DNA from: CAZJYI01 sp964550025
GTDB taxonomy: Bacteria; Verrucomicrobiota; Kiritimatiellia; UBA8416; CAYOBW01
Direction of reading: 5' to 3'
Length of the DNA stretch: 64,000 nt
NCBI GenBank assembly: GCA_964550025.1
Contig: CAZJYI010000013.1
Span: forward strand, 1 to 64,000
The notes beneath the pieces are model-generated. The model was given only the letters and a program-made list of their open reading frames with translations. It was not told the DNA's origin and made no database searches. How positions within the stretch are numbered: the first letter of the stretch is position 1; each line of letters opens with the position of its first letter. Of the stretch, positions 1 to 9,072 are shown in pieces. A program made the translations under genes and the position numbers.

Positions 1-110
1 AGTACATGGACAAAAGAGAGAGCCTATGGGTAAATGCAGGTAGTCAAAGGGTAGTACGGGCATGCCGGGGTTTATGTGGCCCGGCGCACAAACAGAAGGG
101 AGATGACAGG

Positions 111-722
111 ATGAGACGATGGTATGCAGTTCCAGTGATGTTGCTGGCAGGCATGATGGTGATGGCGGGGGCCTTTGCCCAAGAGGACGACTCGGGTCGG
201 GGGTCCGACCTCGAAATCGACCTGGTCGTGCAGGCCCGCCCGGCGTCACTCCTGGTGGACGTGGACGGCAAGAAATTCGGCGTCAACGGCAACACCATGT
301 CGCAGGTGTACATGATGCCCAACGTGTCGGCGGGTGCGGGTATCGAGATGGGGAACCTGTTCCTGGACGCCACGGTCGGTGCGGGGATGATCCTCAACGA
401 TCGTTTCCGTTCCTTCATCATCGAGGTCGGGCTGGCTGCCAACTACGCGGTGACGGATTCGTACACGATAGGCCCGCGTGCGAGCCTGTTGTATTTCCTG
501 GATCCCGAGTACACCGAGGATGACAGCGCCGATTTCGACTCGGGGGCGGGGTTCCTCCTTGGGGTGTAGATGGCCCTCGGTGACAAGATCTCCTACATCG
601 TGTCGGTCGATTTGATGGCCACTTCGCTCGATGCGGAAGGGCAGCCCGGCGTGACACTCACGGATGACGAACTGGATATGGTCGGACTGGCCTTCCAGTT
701 TGGTGTGCGCGGCGAGTTCTAG
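111..722 (+). pseudogene. Outer-membrane beta-barrel-like protein interrupted by an in-frame TAG
   Basis: The ATG at 111 follows GGGAG and begins a signal peptide of about 22 residues (MRRWYAVPVMLLAGMM... AFAQ). The mature part has alternating polar and hydrophobic strands with Gly and aromatic residues, like a small outer-membrane beta-barrel (OmpA-like or porin-like fold; family not identified). The reading frame stops at TAG 567-569 after GFLLGV, but the same frame continues without a gap through ATG 570 for 50 more codons. This tail contains two further strand-like segments and ends GLAFQFGVRGEF before TAG 720-722, and a C-terminal Phe is typical of barrels. The intact protein would be about 203 residues. 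I infer one gene with a single-base nonsense change or a base error. The hairpin at 752-788 lies directly downstream. Confidence 0.6.
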
Positions 723-751
723 CCGGCAGCGTTCCACGGTAAGAAAAACAG

Positions 752-788
752 AAGCGCGCGGCAGCCGGTTCACGGTTGCCGCGCGCTT
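752..788. terminator. Bidirectional intrinsic terminator
   Basis: A perfect 12-bp stem (AAGCGCGCGGCA at 752-763 pairs with 777-788) encloses a 13-nt loop. It lies between the convergent genes ending at 722 (+) and 806 (-). The minus-strand transcript gets a U-rich tail from the A-rich stretch at 741-749, and the plus transcript ends in TTTCTT. It therefore probably serves both genes. Confidence 0.85.
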
Positions 789-805
789 TCTTGTGCCCGG
801 TGAAC

Positions 806-1288
806 TCAGGACTTCCTGACCGTCACGACCTCCTTGGGTACCATGATGAGGAGAATCGCCGGTTCCTGTTGATTTTCGCGGTCCGCGGCTTTGGGCACTA
901 CCTGCAGGAGAAGCCGGAGCTCTCCAAGCAGGAGGATATACTTGCCTTCGTCCAGTGTCGGAAGACTGAACATGCCGAGGTCGTCGGTCTCCGTGTCGTG
1001 CAGCAGCTTTCCGCGCTCGGGACGGACCTTGCCCGATTCCTTCTCACCGCTCACCTTGTTGGCTATCGACCAGACCTGGACGTTCATGCCCTCGAGCGTA
1101 CGGCGTTCCTGTTCCCTGTCCTCGAGCACGACGATCTTGCCGCGCAACGTGGCCTTTTCCATCACGACCGGGATGCGCCAGCGTTTGCTGCTGTCCCGGC
1201 TGCGCGCCGCGCCCCTCGTCACCAGCCCGGAGAAGACGACGACGGTCGCCAGAACAACCCATCTCACGTGCTTCATAGCATTCATCAT
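806..1288 (-). CDS. Small secreted protein of unknown function
   Basis: The start is set at the double ATG at 1283-1288, which sits 6 nt after GGAG; an upstream extension of the frame has no ribosome site. The 160-residue product has a signal peptide (MKHVRWVVLATVVVFSGL, then TRGAARS). The mature part holds an alternating strand pattern with the phrases GKIVVLEDRE, GMNVQVWS, TDDLGMFSLPTLDEGKY and LLQVVPK. This is reminiscent of the carboxypeptidase regulatory-like or transthyretin-like fold, in which a 'D..G.F.....G.Y.L' pattern recurs, but the resemblance is short and I would not name a function. A good sigma-70 promoter precedes it (1424-1452), which leaves a leader of about 130 nt. Confidence 0.7.
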   Translation of the reverse strand: MMNAMKHVRWVVLATVVVFSGLVTRGAARSRDSSKRWRIPVVMEKATLRGKIVVLEDREQERRTLEGMNVQVWSIANKVSGEKESGKVRPERGKLLHDTETDDLGMFSLPTLDEGKYILLLGELRLLLQVVPKAADRENQQEPAILLIMVPKEVVTVRKS

Positions 1289-1423
1289 TCTTGCTCCATT
1301 CCCACACTTACGGGACGTGCCGACCGGCGATCGTCCCGGTTGCATATGCCTACCATGCACACGGTCAGCGCGAGGTCCATCCGCCAACCGGCGGTGACCG
1401 GCGGTGCCCGTTGTGTCGAAGTG

Positions 1424-1452
1424 ACTATAGCACTATGGTGGGGGCGTGGCAA
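1424..1452 (-). promoter_or_regulatory. Sigma-70-type promoter for the gene at 806-1288
   Basis: Read on the minus strand, a -35 box TTGCCA (1447-1452) and a -10 box TATAGT (1424-1429) are separated by exactly 17 nt. Each box matches the consensus at 5 of 6 positions. Transcription would start near 1417. The leader contains GC-rich inverted repeats around 1381-1410. Confidence 0.6.
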
Positions 1453-1566
1453 TGGGGGATGATGACATTTTGTGTCGCCGCTGAGCCACCCCATGCCGTG
1501 GGGCCGAGGCCTGCGAATCTGCGCGAGATGTAACGTTCCCTGCCCGGCGGGACCGTGCCCTTCGGG

Positions 1567-1917
1567 TCAGAGGATCGCGAGTACGTCTTGCGGCGGGCGG
1601 CCTATCGCGGCCCGACCCTGGCTGATCACGATCGGGCGTTCGATCAGTATCGGGTTATCCACCATGATGGCGATCCACTCCGCCCGGCTTCGCTCATCCT
1701 GCTTCGATAGACCAAGCTCCCTGAAACGCGCTTCCTTCGTTCGCATGACTTCCAGCGGCTCCTTGCCGAGCATGACACAGATCCGGTCGAGCTCATCGGC
1801 GGACGGTGTCGTGGACAGGTACTCGGCCACCTCGGGTTCGTACCCCTTCTCGCGCAGGAGGGCGAGCGTTGCGCGGCTTTTGCTGCAGCGCGGGTTGTGA
1901 TAGATGCGGACGGTCAT
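1567..1917 (-). CDS. arsC: Arsenate reductase, ArsC/YfgD family
   Basis: The start at 1917 is chosen because GGAGG lies 7 nt upstream. The 116-residue protein matches the glutaredoxin-coupled ArsC family over its full length. It has the N-terminal IYHNPRCSKSR motif with the catalytic Cys at residue 11, an ELGL segment in the middle, the NPILIERPIVI segment carrying the substrate-binding Arg, and a C-terminal GRPPQDVLAIL. The family reduces arsenate to arsenite with glutathione/glutaredoxin; some YfgD-type members have no demonstrated arsenate activity. No arsenite pump or ArsR regulator is adjacent, so the physiological role is uncertain although the family assignment is firm. Confidence 0.9.
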   Translation of the reverse strand: MTVRIYHNPRCSKSRATLALLREKGYEPEVAEYLSTTPSADELDRICVMLGKEPLEVMRTKEARFRELGLSKQDERSRAEWIAIMVDNPILIERPIVISQGRAAIGRPPQDVLAIL

Positions 1918-2004
1918 GTGCGAACCTCCATCTCGGGGTGGCGACACGAGGCGGCCACGGCTCGAGAGATGGCCGCGGCCGCTGTCGATCGTGAGTGCCG
2001 TGGC

Positions 2005-2880
2005 CTACGCCAGCGCCTTCCTGCAGAACTGCACGCACTTGGCGACTTCTTTCACGGCGTCGGAGCCCTTGGGGATCTTGTACTCGAGCTCGACGTCGGC
2101 CGGGAATCTGAGCTCGTTCTTCTTCATGAACTGAAGCACGCCTGCAATGGGCGTGTCCCCCTGGCCGAAGGGCTGGTTCGGGCCGTTGTTCCTCTTGCGG
2201 TCCTTGAGGTGCAGGCTGATGACGCGGTCGCGATGCTTGTCTATCAGCTCGATCGGACAGGCGCCGGGCTTCGCGACGTAGTGGCCGATGTCTAGGTTGA
2301 TGCCGAGATACTTGCCATGTTTGAGAATGTCACCGTCGTAGGTCGTCGGCGTCAACTGGGTGTGGTTGTGGAAGCCGATCCAGATCTTGTGTTTGTCCGC
2401 CATGGGACCCAGGCGCTTGGCCGCCCCGTCGTTGATCTCGCGCGTGATGCCCGTCGCACCGAGGGCCTTGGCGACGTTGAAGTAGTAGTCGATCTTCTGG
2501 TCAGCCATGTTGCCGCCGCCTATGTTGCCGAACTTCACGATGTGAATGTTGACGCCGGCGTCGTTGTAGAGTTTCCGCAGGGCCTTGAAGCCCGACATGG
2601 GGTCATCGCCGCTGGTGTGGGCCTTGGCGTACTTCTCGGCCGGCCCACCCATGAGTTCGACGGAACTGATGCCGCACTGGAGGAGGTACTTGAGCAGGTC
2701 CTCGGCGCTGCTCGGCATGGACCGGAAACTGTAGGTGATGACGCCGATCTGGACGCCACCGAAACAGGAGTCCGGCTTGTCGGCTCCGAAAGCGAGTTTC
2801 GGGATCACGGTCGACGCGGCCACCGCCGCACTGCTGCCGATGAATGCTCTTCTGGACAAGGAAGTATTCTGGTCTGACAT
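2005..2880 (-). CDS. Tat-exported sugar phosphate isomerase/epimerase-like TIM-barrel protein
   Basis: The ATG at 2880 is preceded by GAGGAGA at 7 nt. The 291-residue protein opens with a twin-arginine signal (SLSRRAFIGSSAAVAAST). The AP-endonuclease-family-2 TIM barrel typical of sugar isomerases/epimerases follows: VQIGVITYSFR, a CGISSVELMGG strand, IGFHNHTQLTP with a metal-type His pair, LGINLDIGHYVAKPG, and VISLHLKDRKRN, with VELEY near the C terminus. These are the usual metal-binding strands. The family includes xylose isomerase-like and 3-keto-glycoside-related enzymes; the substrate is not known. It is divergent from the sulfatase at 3117, so the two may share the 236-nt control region 2881-3116, which contains a GACAACGATC tandem tract near 3000-3024 but no promoter I could support. 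Confidence 0.85.
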   Translation of the reverse strand: MSDQNTSLSRRAFIGSSAAVAASTVIPKLAFGADKPDSCFGGVQIGVITYSFRSMPSSAEDLLKYLLQCGISSVELMGGPAEKYAKAHTSGDDPMSGFKALRKLYNDAGVNIHIVKFGNIGGGNMADQKIDYYFNVAKALGATGITREINDGAAKRLGPMADKHKIWIGFHNHTQLTPTTYDGDILKHGKYLGINLDIGHYVAKPGACPIELIDKHRDRVISLHLKDRKRNNGPNQPFGQGDTPIAGVLQFMKKNELRFPADVELEYKIPKGSDAVKEVAKCVQFCRKALA

Positions 2881-3116
2881 GACTTTCTCCTCACTTGACG
2901 GATCTGCGCCCAGCATCGCGCGTTGGCGACGTGCCTGATACGGGTGGCACAATACCGTGACGGGCTGTGGAAGGCAACCATTCCTCAAGCGGAAGATCGT
3001 GACAACGATCGCGACAACGATCAACCTGCTCCCGACGGCCTCATCCCGGTGTTCAGAAGGCGCTTCACAGCGAAGGAACGCTTCAGTATGGTTTCAATCA
3101 TCAACGGGGGTGTACC

Positions 3117-5021
3117 ATGACTGACGTCGACCGACGGATCCTGTGCTTCGTGACGATGACGTTCGCCGTGCTGCTGCATGCGGGGCGCGCCGCCGAGTGT
3201 CCCAACATCCTGTGGCTGTCATGTGAGGACATCGGTCCGCACATCGGCTGCTACGGCGACCCGCATGCCGTCACTCCGAACATCGACCGGCTTGCAGCGG
3301 AGGGTGTGCGGTACACGCACTGCTACACGACGGCCGGCGTCTGCGCCCCGTGCCGCAGCGGGATCATTACCGGCATGTACCAGAGCACCCTCGGCACGCA
3401 CCACATGCGGTGCAATGCGCGGCTGCCGGAGCACATCAAGCCCTTTCCGGCGTACCTGCGCAAGGCAGGCTACTACTGCACAAACAACTCCAAGACCGAC
3501 TACCAGTTCAGCGCCCCGAAGGACACGTGGGACGAATCGTCGGGCAAGGCGCACTGGCGCAGGCGGGGCGACAAGAGTCAGCCGTTCTTCAGTGTGTTCA
3601 ACTTCACCGGTTGCCACGAATCCGGCATTGCCAGCGAGGGGAAGTACAAGTCGGTTACGAAGAGGCTGACCGCCGACCAGCGGCAGGACGCCGCGAAGCT
3701 GACCACGCTCCCGCCGTATTACCCCGACACCCCGGTCACGCGCGAAGACTGGAAGCGCAACTACGAGCTGATCACGGCCATGGATGCGTGGGCCGGCGGG
3801 TTGATGGCCCAGCTCAAGGAAGACGGGCTGTACGAGAACACCGTCATCGTGTTCTGGTCCGACCACGGCGTGGGTCTTCCCCGGGCCAAGCGATGGCTCT
3901 ACGAGTCCGGCACACACGTGCCGCTGGTTGTGCGAGTTCCCGAGCGCTTTCGCGCGGGCGGGCAGGGCAAGGCCGGACGGGTCGATGACCGCCTGGTCAG
4001 CTCGATCGACTTCGGGCCGACCGTGCTGAACCTGGCGGGCGTGGAAGTTCCCGCGCACGTCCAGGGGCAACCGTTCCTCGGGCCGGAGTTGCCGACGCCG
4101 CGCCAGTATGTCTACGGCGCGCGCGACCGCATGGACGAACGCTACGACATCATCCGCATGGTGCGCGACAAGCGGTTCCGCTACATCCGCAACTACGAGC
4201 CGAACAAGACCTTCTATCAGTACATGAACACGCCGGAGAAGGGCGCGACGATGAGAGAGATTCGCCGCGTCGCCGCCGAAGGCAAGCTGCCGCCGGCTGC
4301 CAGGCTGTTCATGGCCCCCCGCAAGAGCGTCGAGGAACTGTACGATGTCGGGGCCGATCCGCATGAGATCAAGAACCTTGCCGGCAGTCCGAAGTACGCG
4401 GATGCACTCGCCCGCATGCGCGAGGCGCACCTGGACTGGGTGGAAGAGACCAAGGACGTGGGCCTGATACCGGAGCCGGAACTGGCCGTGCGCGAGGAGA
4501 CGCTCGGCAGCCGCTACGCGATCCTGCGGCAGGAGGGCGGGGACGCACTCGTGGCGAAGATCAGGGAGATTGCTCCGTTGGCAGGCGAGTGCGACCCCAA
4601 GCACTTGCCCGCGTTTGTTTCGGCCATGGACCATGGCGACGCCGCCGTCCGTTACTGGGGAGCGGTCGGCATAGGCAATCTCGGCAAGAAGGGGAGGGGA
4701 GCAACCGACCTCGTGTCCAAGGCGCTCGAAGACGATTCAGCCGTTGTCCGCATCGCCGCCGCACGCGCCCTGTGCCACATGGGGCAACCCGGGAAGGCCC
4801 TGCCGTTGTTGGCGAAGGAGCTGCACGAGGGCGCGCAGTGGGAGCGGCTGCACGCGGCAATCGTGCTCGACGAGGTCGACAAGATGGCGATGCCGGTCGT
4901 CGACGAGATGAAACGGGCGCTGGAGTACCAGAAGGGCTTCCTGGCCGCCGGCAAATACCGCGTGCGCGTCATCAACCGCGCGCTCAACGAGTTGCTCGGC
5001 ACGAACAACACGGTGAAGTAG
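3117..5021 (+). CDS. Secreted formylglycine-dependent sulfatase with C-terminal HEAT-like repeats
   Basis: The 634-residue protein has a signal peptide (cleavage near ARA/AEC) followed by a type I sulfatase domain. The N-terminal metal site is in ILWLSCEDIG, and the formylglycine motif is Cys76-Ala-Pro-Cys79-Arg80 (CxPxR, so Cys76 is the residue expected to be oxidised). The VFWSDHG motif supplies further metal ligands, followed by WLYESGTHVPLVV. Residues of about 490-620 form alpha-helical HEAT-like repeats (AAVRYWGAVGIGNLG, AVVRIAAARALCHMG). This combination is common in PVC-phylum heparan/mucin/fucan-type sulfatases and removes sulfate esters from polysaccharides. The maturation enzyme is not in the window. 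It is divergent from a Tat-exported isomerase-like gene. Confidence 0.92.
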   Translation: MTDVDRRILCFVTMTFAVLLHAGRAAECPNILWLSCEDIGPHIGCYGDPHAVTPNIDRLAAEGVRYTHCYTTAGVCAPCRSGIITGMYQSTLGTHHMRCNARLPEHIKPFPAYLRKAGYYCTNNSKTDYQFSAPKDTWDESSGKAHWRRRGDKSQPFFSVFNFTGCHESGIASEGKYKSVTKRLTADQRQDAAKLTTLPPYYPDTPVTREDWKRNYELITAMDAWAGGLMAQLKEDGLYENTVIVFWSDHGVGLPRAKRWLYESGTHVPLVVRVPERFRAGGQGKAGRVDDRLVSSIDFGPTVLNLAGVEVPAHVQGQPFLGPELPTPRQYVYGARDRMDERYDIIRMVRDKRFRYIRNYEPNKTFYQYMNTPEKGATMREIRRVAAEGKLPPAARLFMAPRKSVEELYDVGADPHEIKNLAGSPKYADALARMREAHLDWVEETKDVGLIPEPELAVREETLGSRYAILRQEGGDALVAKIREIAPLAGECDPKHLPAFVSAMDHGDAAVRYWGAVGIGNLGKKGRGATDLVSKALEDDSAVVRIAAARALCHMGQPGKALPLLAKELHEGAQWERLHAAIVLDEVDKMAMPVVDEMKRALEYQKGFLAAGKYRVRVINRALNELLGTNNTVK

Positions 5022-5073
5022 TGCCCCGCACGGACATACCCCTGATTCTCCGCGGGCCGCCGTCACCCAGGTT

Positions 5074-5100
5074 GTAGCCACGAGCGTGAGCGAGTGGATC
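5074..5100 (+). repeat. GTAG-headed palindromic repeat, type D
   Basis: A 27-nt unit begins GTAGCCACGAGCG and ends GAGTGGATC, with CCAC/GTGG ends. An identical 27-nt copy in the opposite orientation lies at 26510-26536. The sulfatase stop codon (GTAG followed by TGCCCCGC, 5018-5029) upstream also resembles a decayed type A element. Confidence 0.7.
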
Positions 5101-5107
5101 TCCAGGC

Positions 5108-5400
5108 TCACGGATTGCGTACGACCACGAGGCCGTTCAGCAGGGAATTGTTGGCGCTGGCGGTGAAGGTGATGTCGAGTTTCCCGTCGACGACCGTCGC
5201 GGTGAAGGCCCGGTCGAGGGCGACCCATTTGCCCGGGGCGACGGCGTGCATGTCGAGGTCGTCAAGGACGAGGGTCCCCTCAACGAACGTGTCGAATACG
5301 CGCCTGCCGTCTGACGTGAACCATGTCTACGCGAGTTGCAGGTACACGGTGTACGCCCCGTTGGGCACCGTGAACGTATAGGCGGAGTGCTTGGATCGCG
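5108..5400 (-). pseudogene. Malectin-like carbohydrate-binding domain remnant
   Basis: Read on the minus strand from about 5400, the sequence encodes a malectin-type pattern: AYTFTVPNGAYTVYLQLA, then TAG (5327-5329), then TWFTSDGRRVFDTFVEG, LVLDDLDM, VDGKLDITFTA and NNSLLNGLVVVRNP before TGA 5108-5110. In intact malectin domains the interrupted position is usually 'FAE', so a single GAG to TAG change explains the stop and the frame is preserved on both sides. No start codon, signal peptide or catalytic partner domain precedes it, so it looks like the 3' end of a larger, mostly deleted gene. The upstream C39-like peptidase ends in the same frame at 5423, probably by chance. Confidence 0.6.
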
Positions 5401-5422
5401 CGGTGAGAGCGCTCGGCCCGGT

Positions 5423-6055
5423 TCAGCGGATCACGAGCATCTCACTGACCTCATAGGATTCTGACCAGTCCGGAGAACGAACGACAGGCGGCGTTTGTTC
5501 CGTTCGATCCACAGTCATCTCAATGCCGCCTTCTTCGGGATCACCCACCCGGTACACCCGCGTCTTTCCCAAGCCGGGCCTGTAGTTGCTGTGTGCCGCT
5601 ATGAAATGGCCGGCGCCCACTTGCAGAATCACCGGTCTGGAACCGTTGTCCGTGGTGCTCTTGAGCGCCGTCTTCAGTGCAGACGTGCTGGGGTTGCGTG
5701 TCAATGTGCATCGTATTGTCCGGCGATCCTGCCTGCACTGTGTTTCCAGAGCGTTCTTCAGACCCTCTACATACGTTCCACCCATGTTGTTCGGATTCGC
5801 ACCGAAGGGCGAGGACGCAATTCCGTGCATAGGCTTGAATCCAGCTCTCCGGTCAATCTGTCGGATGTAACCTGACGAAGCGCCGCCCTTTCCGCCCACG
5901 CTACACATCTGGCAGTAGTGCGTCTCTCTCAACTGCCCATACCTGAACTTCCACTGAAGCACCATCCCCACGCAACAGGGGCCGCAGGATGTCGGCCTTG
6001 ACTGGCACAAAACGGGGAAGCTCTTCTTCTTCACTGTCGCGTTTCGCCATGCCAT
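5423..6055 (-). CDS. C39-like (papain-like) cysteine peptidase
   Basis: The ATG at 6055 follows GGGAGGG at 6 nt. The 210-residue protein has the C39/C39-like catalytic pattern: Gln18 and the SCGPCC motif with probable nucleophile Cys24, a GAGHFIAAHS motif with the catalytic His, and YRVGDPEEGG, the usual place of the third residue. It has no ABC-transporter domains and no signal peptide, so it resembles stand-alone C39-family or 'papain-like' proteins rather than a bacteriocin exporter. Cys-rich segments (CQMCSVGG) are unusual. Base composition is visibly less GC-rich than its neighbours, which may point to transfer. The substrate is unknown. Confidence 0.75.
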   Translation of the reverse strand: MAWRNATVKKKSFPVLCQSRPTSCGPCCVGMVLQWKFRYGQLRETHYCQMCSVGGKGGASSGYIRQIDRRAGFKPMHGIASSPFGANPNNMGGTYVEGLKNALETQCRQDRRTIRCTLTRNPSTSALKTALKSTTDNGSRPVILQVGAGHFIAAHSNYRPGLGKTRVYRVGDPEEGGIEMTVDRTEQTPPVVRSPDWSESYEVSEMLVIR

Positions 6056-6292
6056 ACGAATCCCTCCCCTTTCTCATTCCGGACTGCCGCACCGTGCGGG
6101 AACCCCGCCGCTTGCACCGGGGATACGTTGCGCTCCCACCGGCACCCCTACTCCCACCTTACCTGGCGGGAACCATACGACAGAGCATTCAGAGCGTCAA
6201 GACTTGCAGCGATGCGTCTTCTCCCGTATATTCAGCGAGTGACCATCGCCGCCCAAATCTGCATCTTTACCAGGGCGATCGGGGAGGGACGC

Positions 6293-9067
6293 ATGGAGGG
6301 TGTTGCATCTGTTTGTCCCCTGCTGGCGCTTGCCGCGTGCCTGTCCGCGGCCGGTGCGCCGTCCGAGCTTCATTCCGGCCAGTACATACAGGCGAACGGG
6401 GCGCCGCTGTCCGTGGCGGTCATGTCGGCCCCGACGGTTGTAGACTGGAACAGCGATGGCAAGAAGGACCTGGTGGTCGGCCAGTTCACCGAAGGCAAGA
6501 TCCGGCTCTTTCTGAACCAGAATACGGATGCCGATCCTGTCTTTGGCGTCGGTACCTTCGTCCAGTCCGCCGGCACCGACATCAAAACGTCCTACGGGTG
6601 ATGCATCGGATCGAGTCCGCAGGTTGTGGACTGGAACAACGACGGCAAGAAAGACCTGATAACAGGAGAGCGTGACGGCTTCGTACGCGTCTACCTGAAC
6701 GCGGGTTCCGACGCCAACCCCGTCTTTAGCGGTTACTCACACGTGCAGGTGGGCGGCGCCACGTTCGATGCCGGCTACAGCTCAATGCCGGACGTGGTGG
6801 ATTGGAACAACGATACGAAGAAGGACCTGATCGTCGGTGAGGACGACGGCCGTGTCCATCTGCTTCTCAATACGGGGACGGATGCCAGTCCGTCCTTTTC
6901 CGATGCCGTCTTTCTGCAGGACGGCTCCGTTCCCGGCGAGCTCAATGTCGGTAGCCGAGCCAGCCCCGTGGCCGTGGATTGGAGCGGGGACGGTAAGAAA
7001 GACCTGGTGGTCGGCAATACCCAGGGGCAGCTTCGCTACTACAGAAACGTGGGGACTGACGCGGCCCCGGCTTTCGACGGTTCCGTTCTGTTCACCACCA
7101 ACGGCGTTCCGGTCAGCGTGGGTTGGTATTCCCGGCCTGATGCGGTCGATTGGGACGCCGACGGCGGCATCGACATTGTCTGCGGTTGCGACGACCCGGA
7201 CGGCGGGCGCGTGTGGCTGTTCAGGGGGATTGGTCCGATCGGCAGCAACACCAACCTGACGGTTTCCCTGCCGCCGATGGTGGGTGAGGGGGATGGAGTG
7301 CTCGCCGGCAAGGGCACGGTCCGTACGGCGGGGACGCTCGCGACCGACCTCACAGTGAGTCTCTTCTCGGACGATACGACGGAGCTCAGCGTTCCGACGA
7401 ACGTCACACTCCCCGCGGGTGAAGTCAGCGTCGCGTTTGACGTCACGGTTGCCGATGACCCGGATTTCGACGGCGTCCGTGGGGTTTCGGTGAGGGCCAC
7501 GGCGACTGGTTTTGCGCCCGGCACGGGAACGACGTCCGTTGCCGACAACGAGGTGGCGTCCCTGGTGATCGGTCCTGTCCCGTCACCGCAGACGGTGGCG
7601 GTTCCCTTTCAGCTCGATCTTGGCGCCCGCGACATCAACTCGGCGCTGAGCGCGTATTCCGGCATGGCGACGCTCAGCGGCACCGGTTCCGGCGGCAACG
7701 TGAGTGTGAACCCGAGCGTGGTCGCCCTGTCCGATGGGGTGTGGGTGGGTAACGTTTGGGTGCATACCGTGGACACCCAGGTCAGACTGGTTGCATCGGG
7801 TGCCGGGGTGGCCGTGACCAGCGGCGTGTTCGATGTGCTGACCGGTCCGCTGGACCATTTTGCATTCGATCCGATTGCATCGCCACAGGTTGCCCAGTTG
7901 CCGTTCCCGGCTACAATTCGGGCGATGGATGCGAACCGCTACCCGGTTGCGGGGTTTGGCGGGACGGTGGCCCTGGCGATGGGGCGGGAGAGCAGCATCG
8001 GCAGCGGAGGCGCGGCCTGGCAGTACCCGATGTACGCCCTGTACGAGGATGCGCGGACGCAGGTCATCTATCCCCAGCGGTTCGCGGGCGCCGCGGGGCG
8101 CATCACGGGGCTCGCGCTCGACGTGACACAGCCGCCGGGGCAGGCGCTGACCAACTGGACCATCCGCATGAAGCACACACCCCTGGCCGCGTACCCTGCC
8201 ACGCCGGCCTGGGAGTCGAGCGACTGGACCGTCGTCTACCAGAACGATGAGACCGTGTCCGCGAACGGTTGGGTCCTCTTTCCGTTCGACGCCCCTTTCG
8301 ACTACAACGGATCGGATAGCCTGATGGTGGACTTCAGCTTCAACAACGACGCCTGGTCCTTCAGCGGCGTGTGCCGTTCCACGTACACATCGACCGTCCA
8401 GGCGGTCTACTACCACTCCGACAGTCTGGACGGGGACCCCCTGGCCTGGTCGGGGACGAGCAATCCCGCGCCGCTGTCGGAAACGCGTTTTCCGAACATT
8501 CGTCTCCAGAGGCAAATCGGGGTTACGGTCGACCCGTCGTCAAGCGGGCCGTTCTCCAGTGGCATCTGGACCGGTCTGGTCGCCGTTTCCGGCCCCTGTG
8601 ACGGCGTCAGTCTGCTTGCCGACGACGGCAGTTCGCACAGGGGCGTCAGCGAGACGTTTCGCGTTGTGCCCTCCGATGCCGACCTCGATGGCGACCGGAT
8701 TCCGGACCTGTGGGAATGGCTGTGGTTCGGCGGGACGAACGTTTCGCGGGGGTTGCCCGGCGACGACCAGGACCGTGACCTGTTCCCCGACCTGCACGAG
8801 TTCCTGGCCGGCACGAATCCGACGAATCCCCTTTCTCTGCTCGCCTTCCGGGGTATGGGGACGGGCGGCGGCTCGCCGCCCGTCATTCGCTGGCAGAGCG
8901 TCCCGAACAAGGTCTACGACATCGACGTGTGCCAGGCGTTGACCCCGCCGGTGGCCTGGAGCTCCCTGGTGATCAACGTGACCGCCACGCCGCCGCTCAA
9001 CGTTTACACGGACAGCGCCGCGCCGCGGAGCCTTCGGCTGTATCGCGTGCGTCTGTCCACTGATTGA
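6293..9067 (+). pseudogene. Secreted FG-GAP/VCBS-repeat surface protein with an in-frame TGA
   Basis: The ATG at 6293 follows GGGGAGGGA and starts a signal peptide (VCPLLALAACLSAAGA). Five propeller-type repeats carry the motif VVDWN.DGKKDLVVG with the Asp-rich calcium loop. TGA at 6599-6601 interrupts the first inter-repeat linker (KTSYG, stop, CIGSSPQ), but the frame continues for another 822 codons. Downstream lie Calx-beta-like and Ig-like segments, a jelly-roll-like region (about 8000-8520), an Asp-rich thrombospondin-3-like calcium segment (DADLDGDRIPD) and a C-terminal module ending RLYRVRLSTD. The intact product would be about 924 residues. The role is probably cell-surface adhesion or polymer binding. 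The stop is either recent decay or a base error. Confidence 0.65.
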
Positions 9068-9072
9068 GCGGA

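Noticed and set aside
6599..6604. Selenocysteine codon (TGA before TGC)
   Set aside because: The site lies in a linker between propeller repeats of a structural protein, and no SECIS-like hairpin was evident just downstream.
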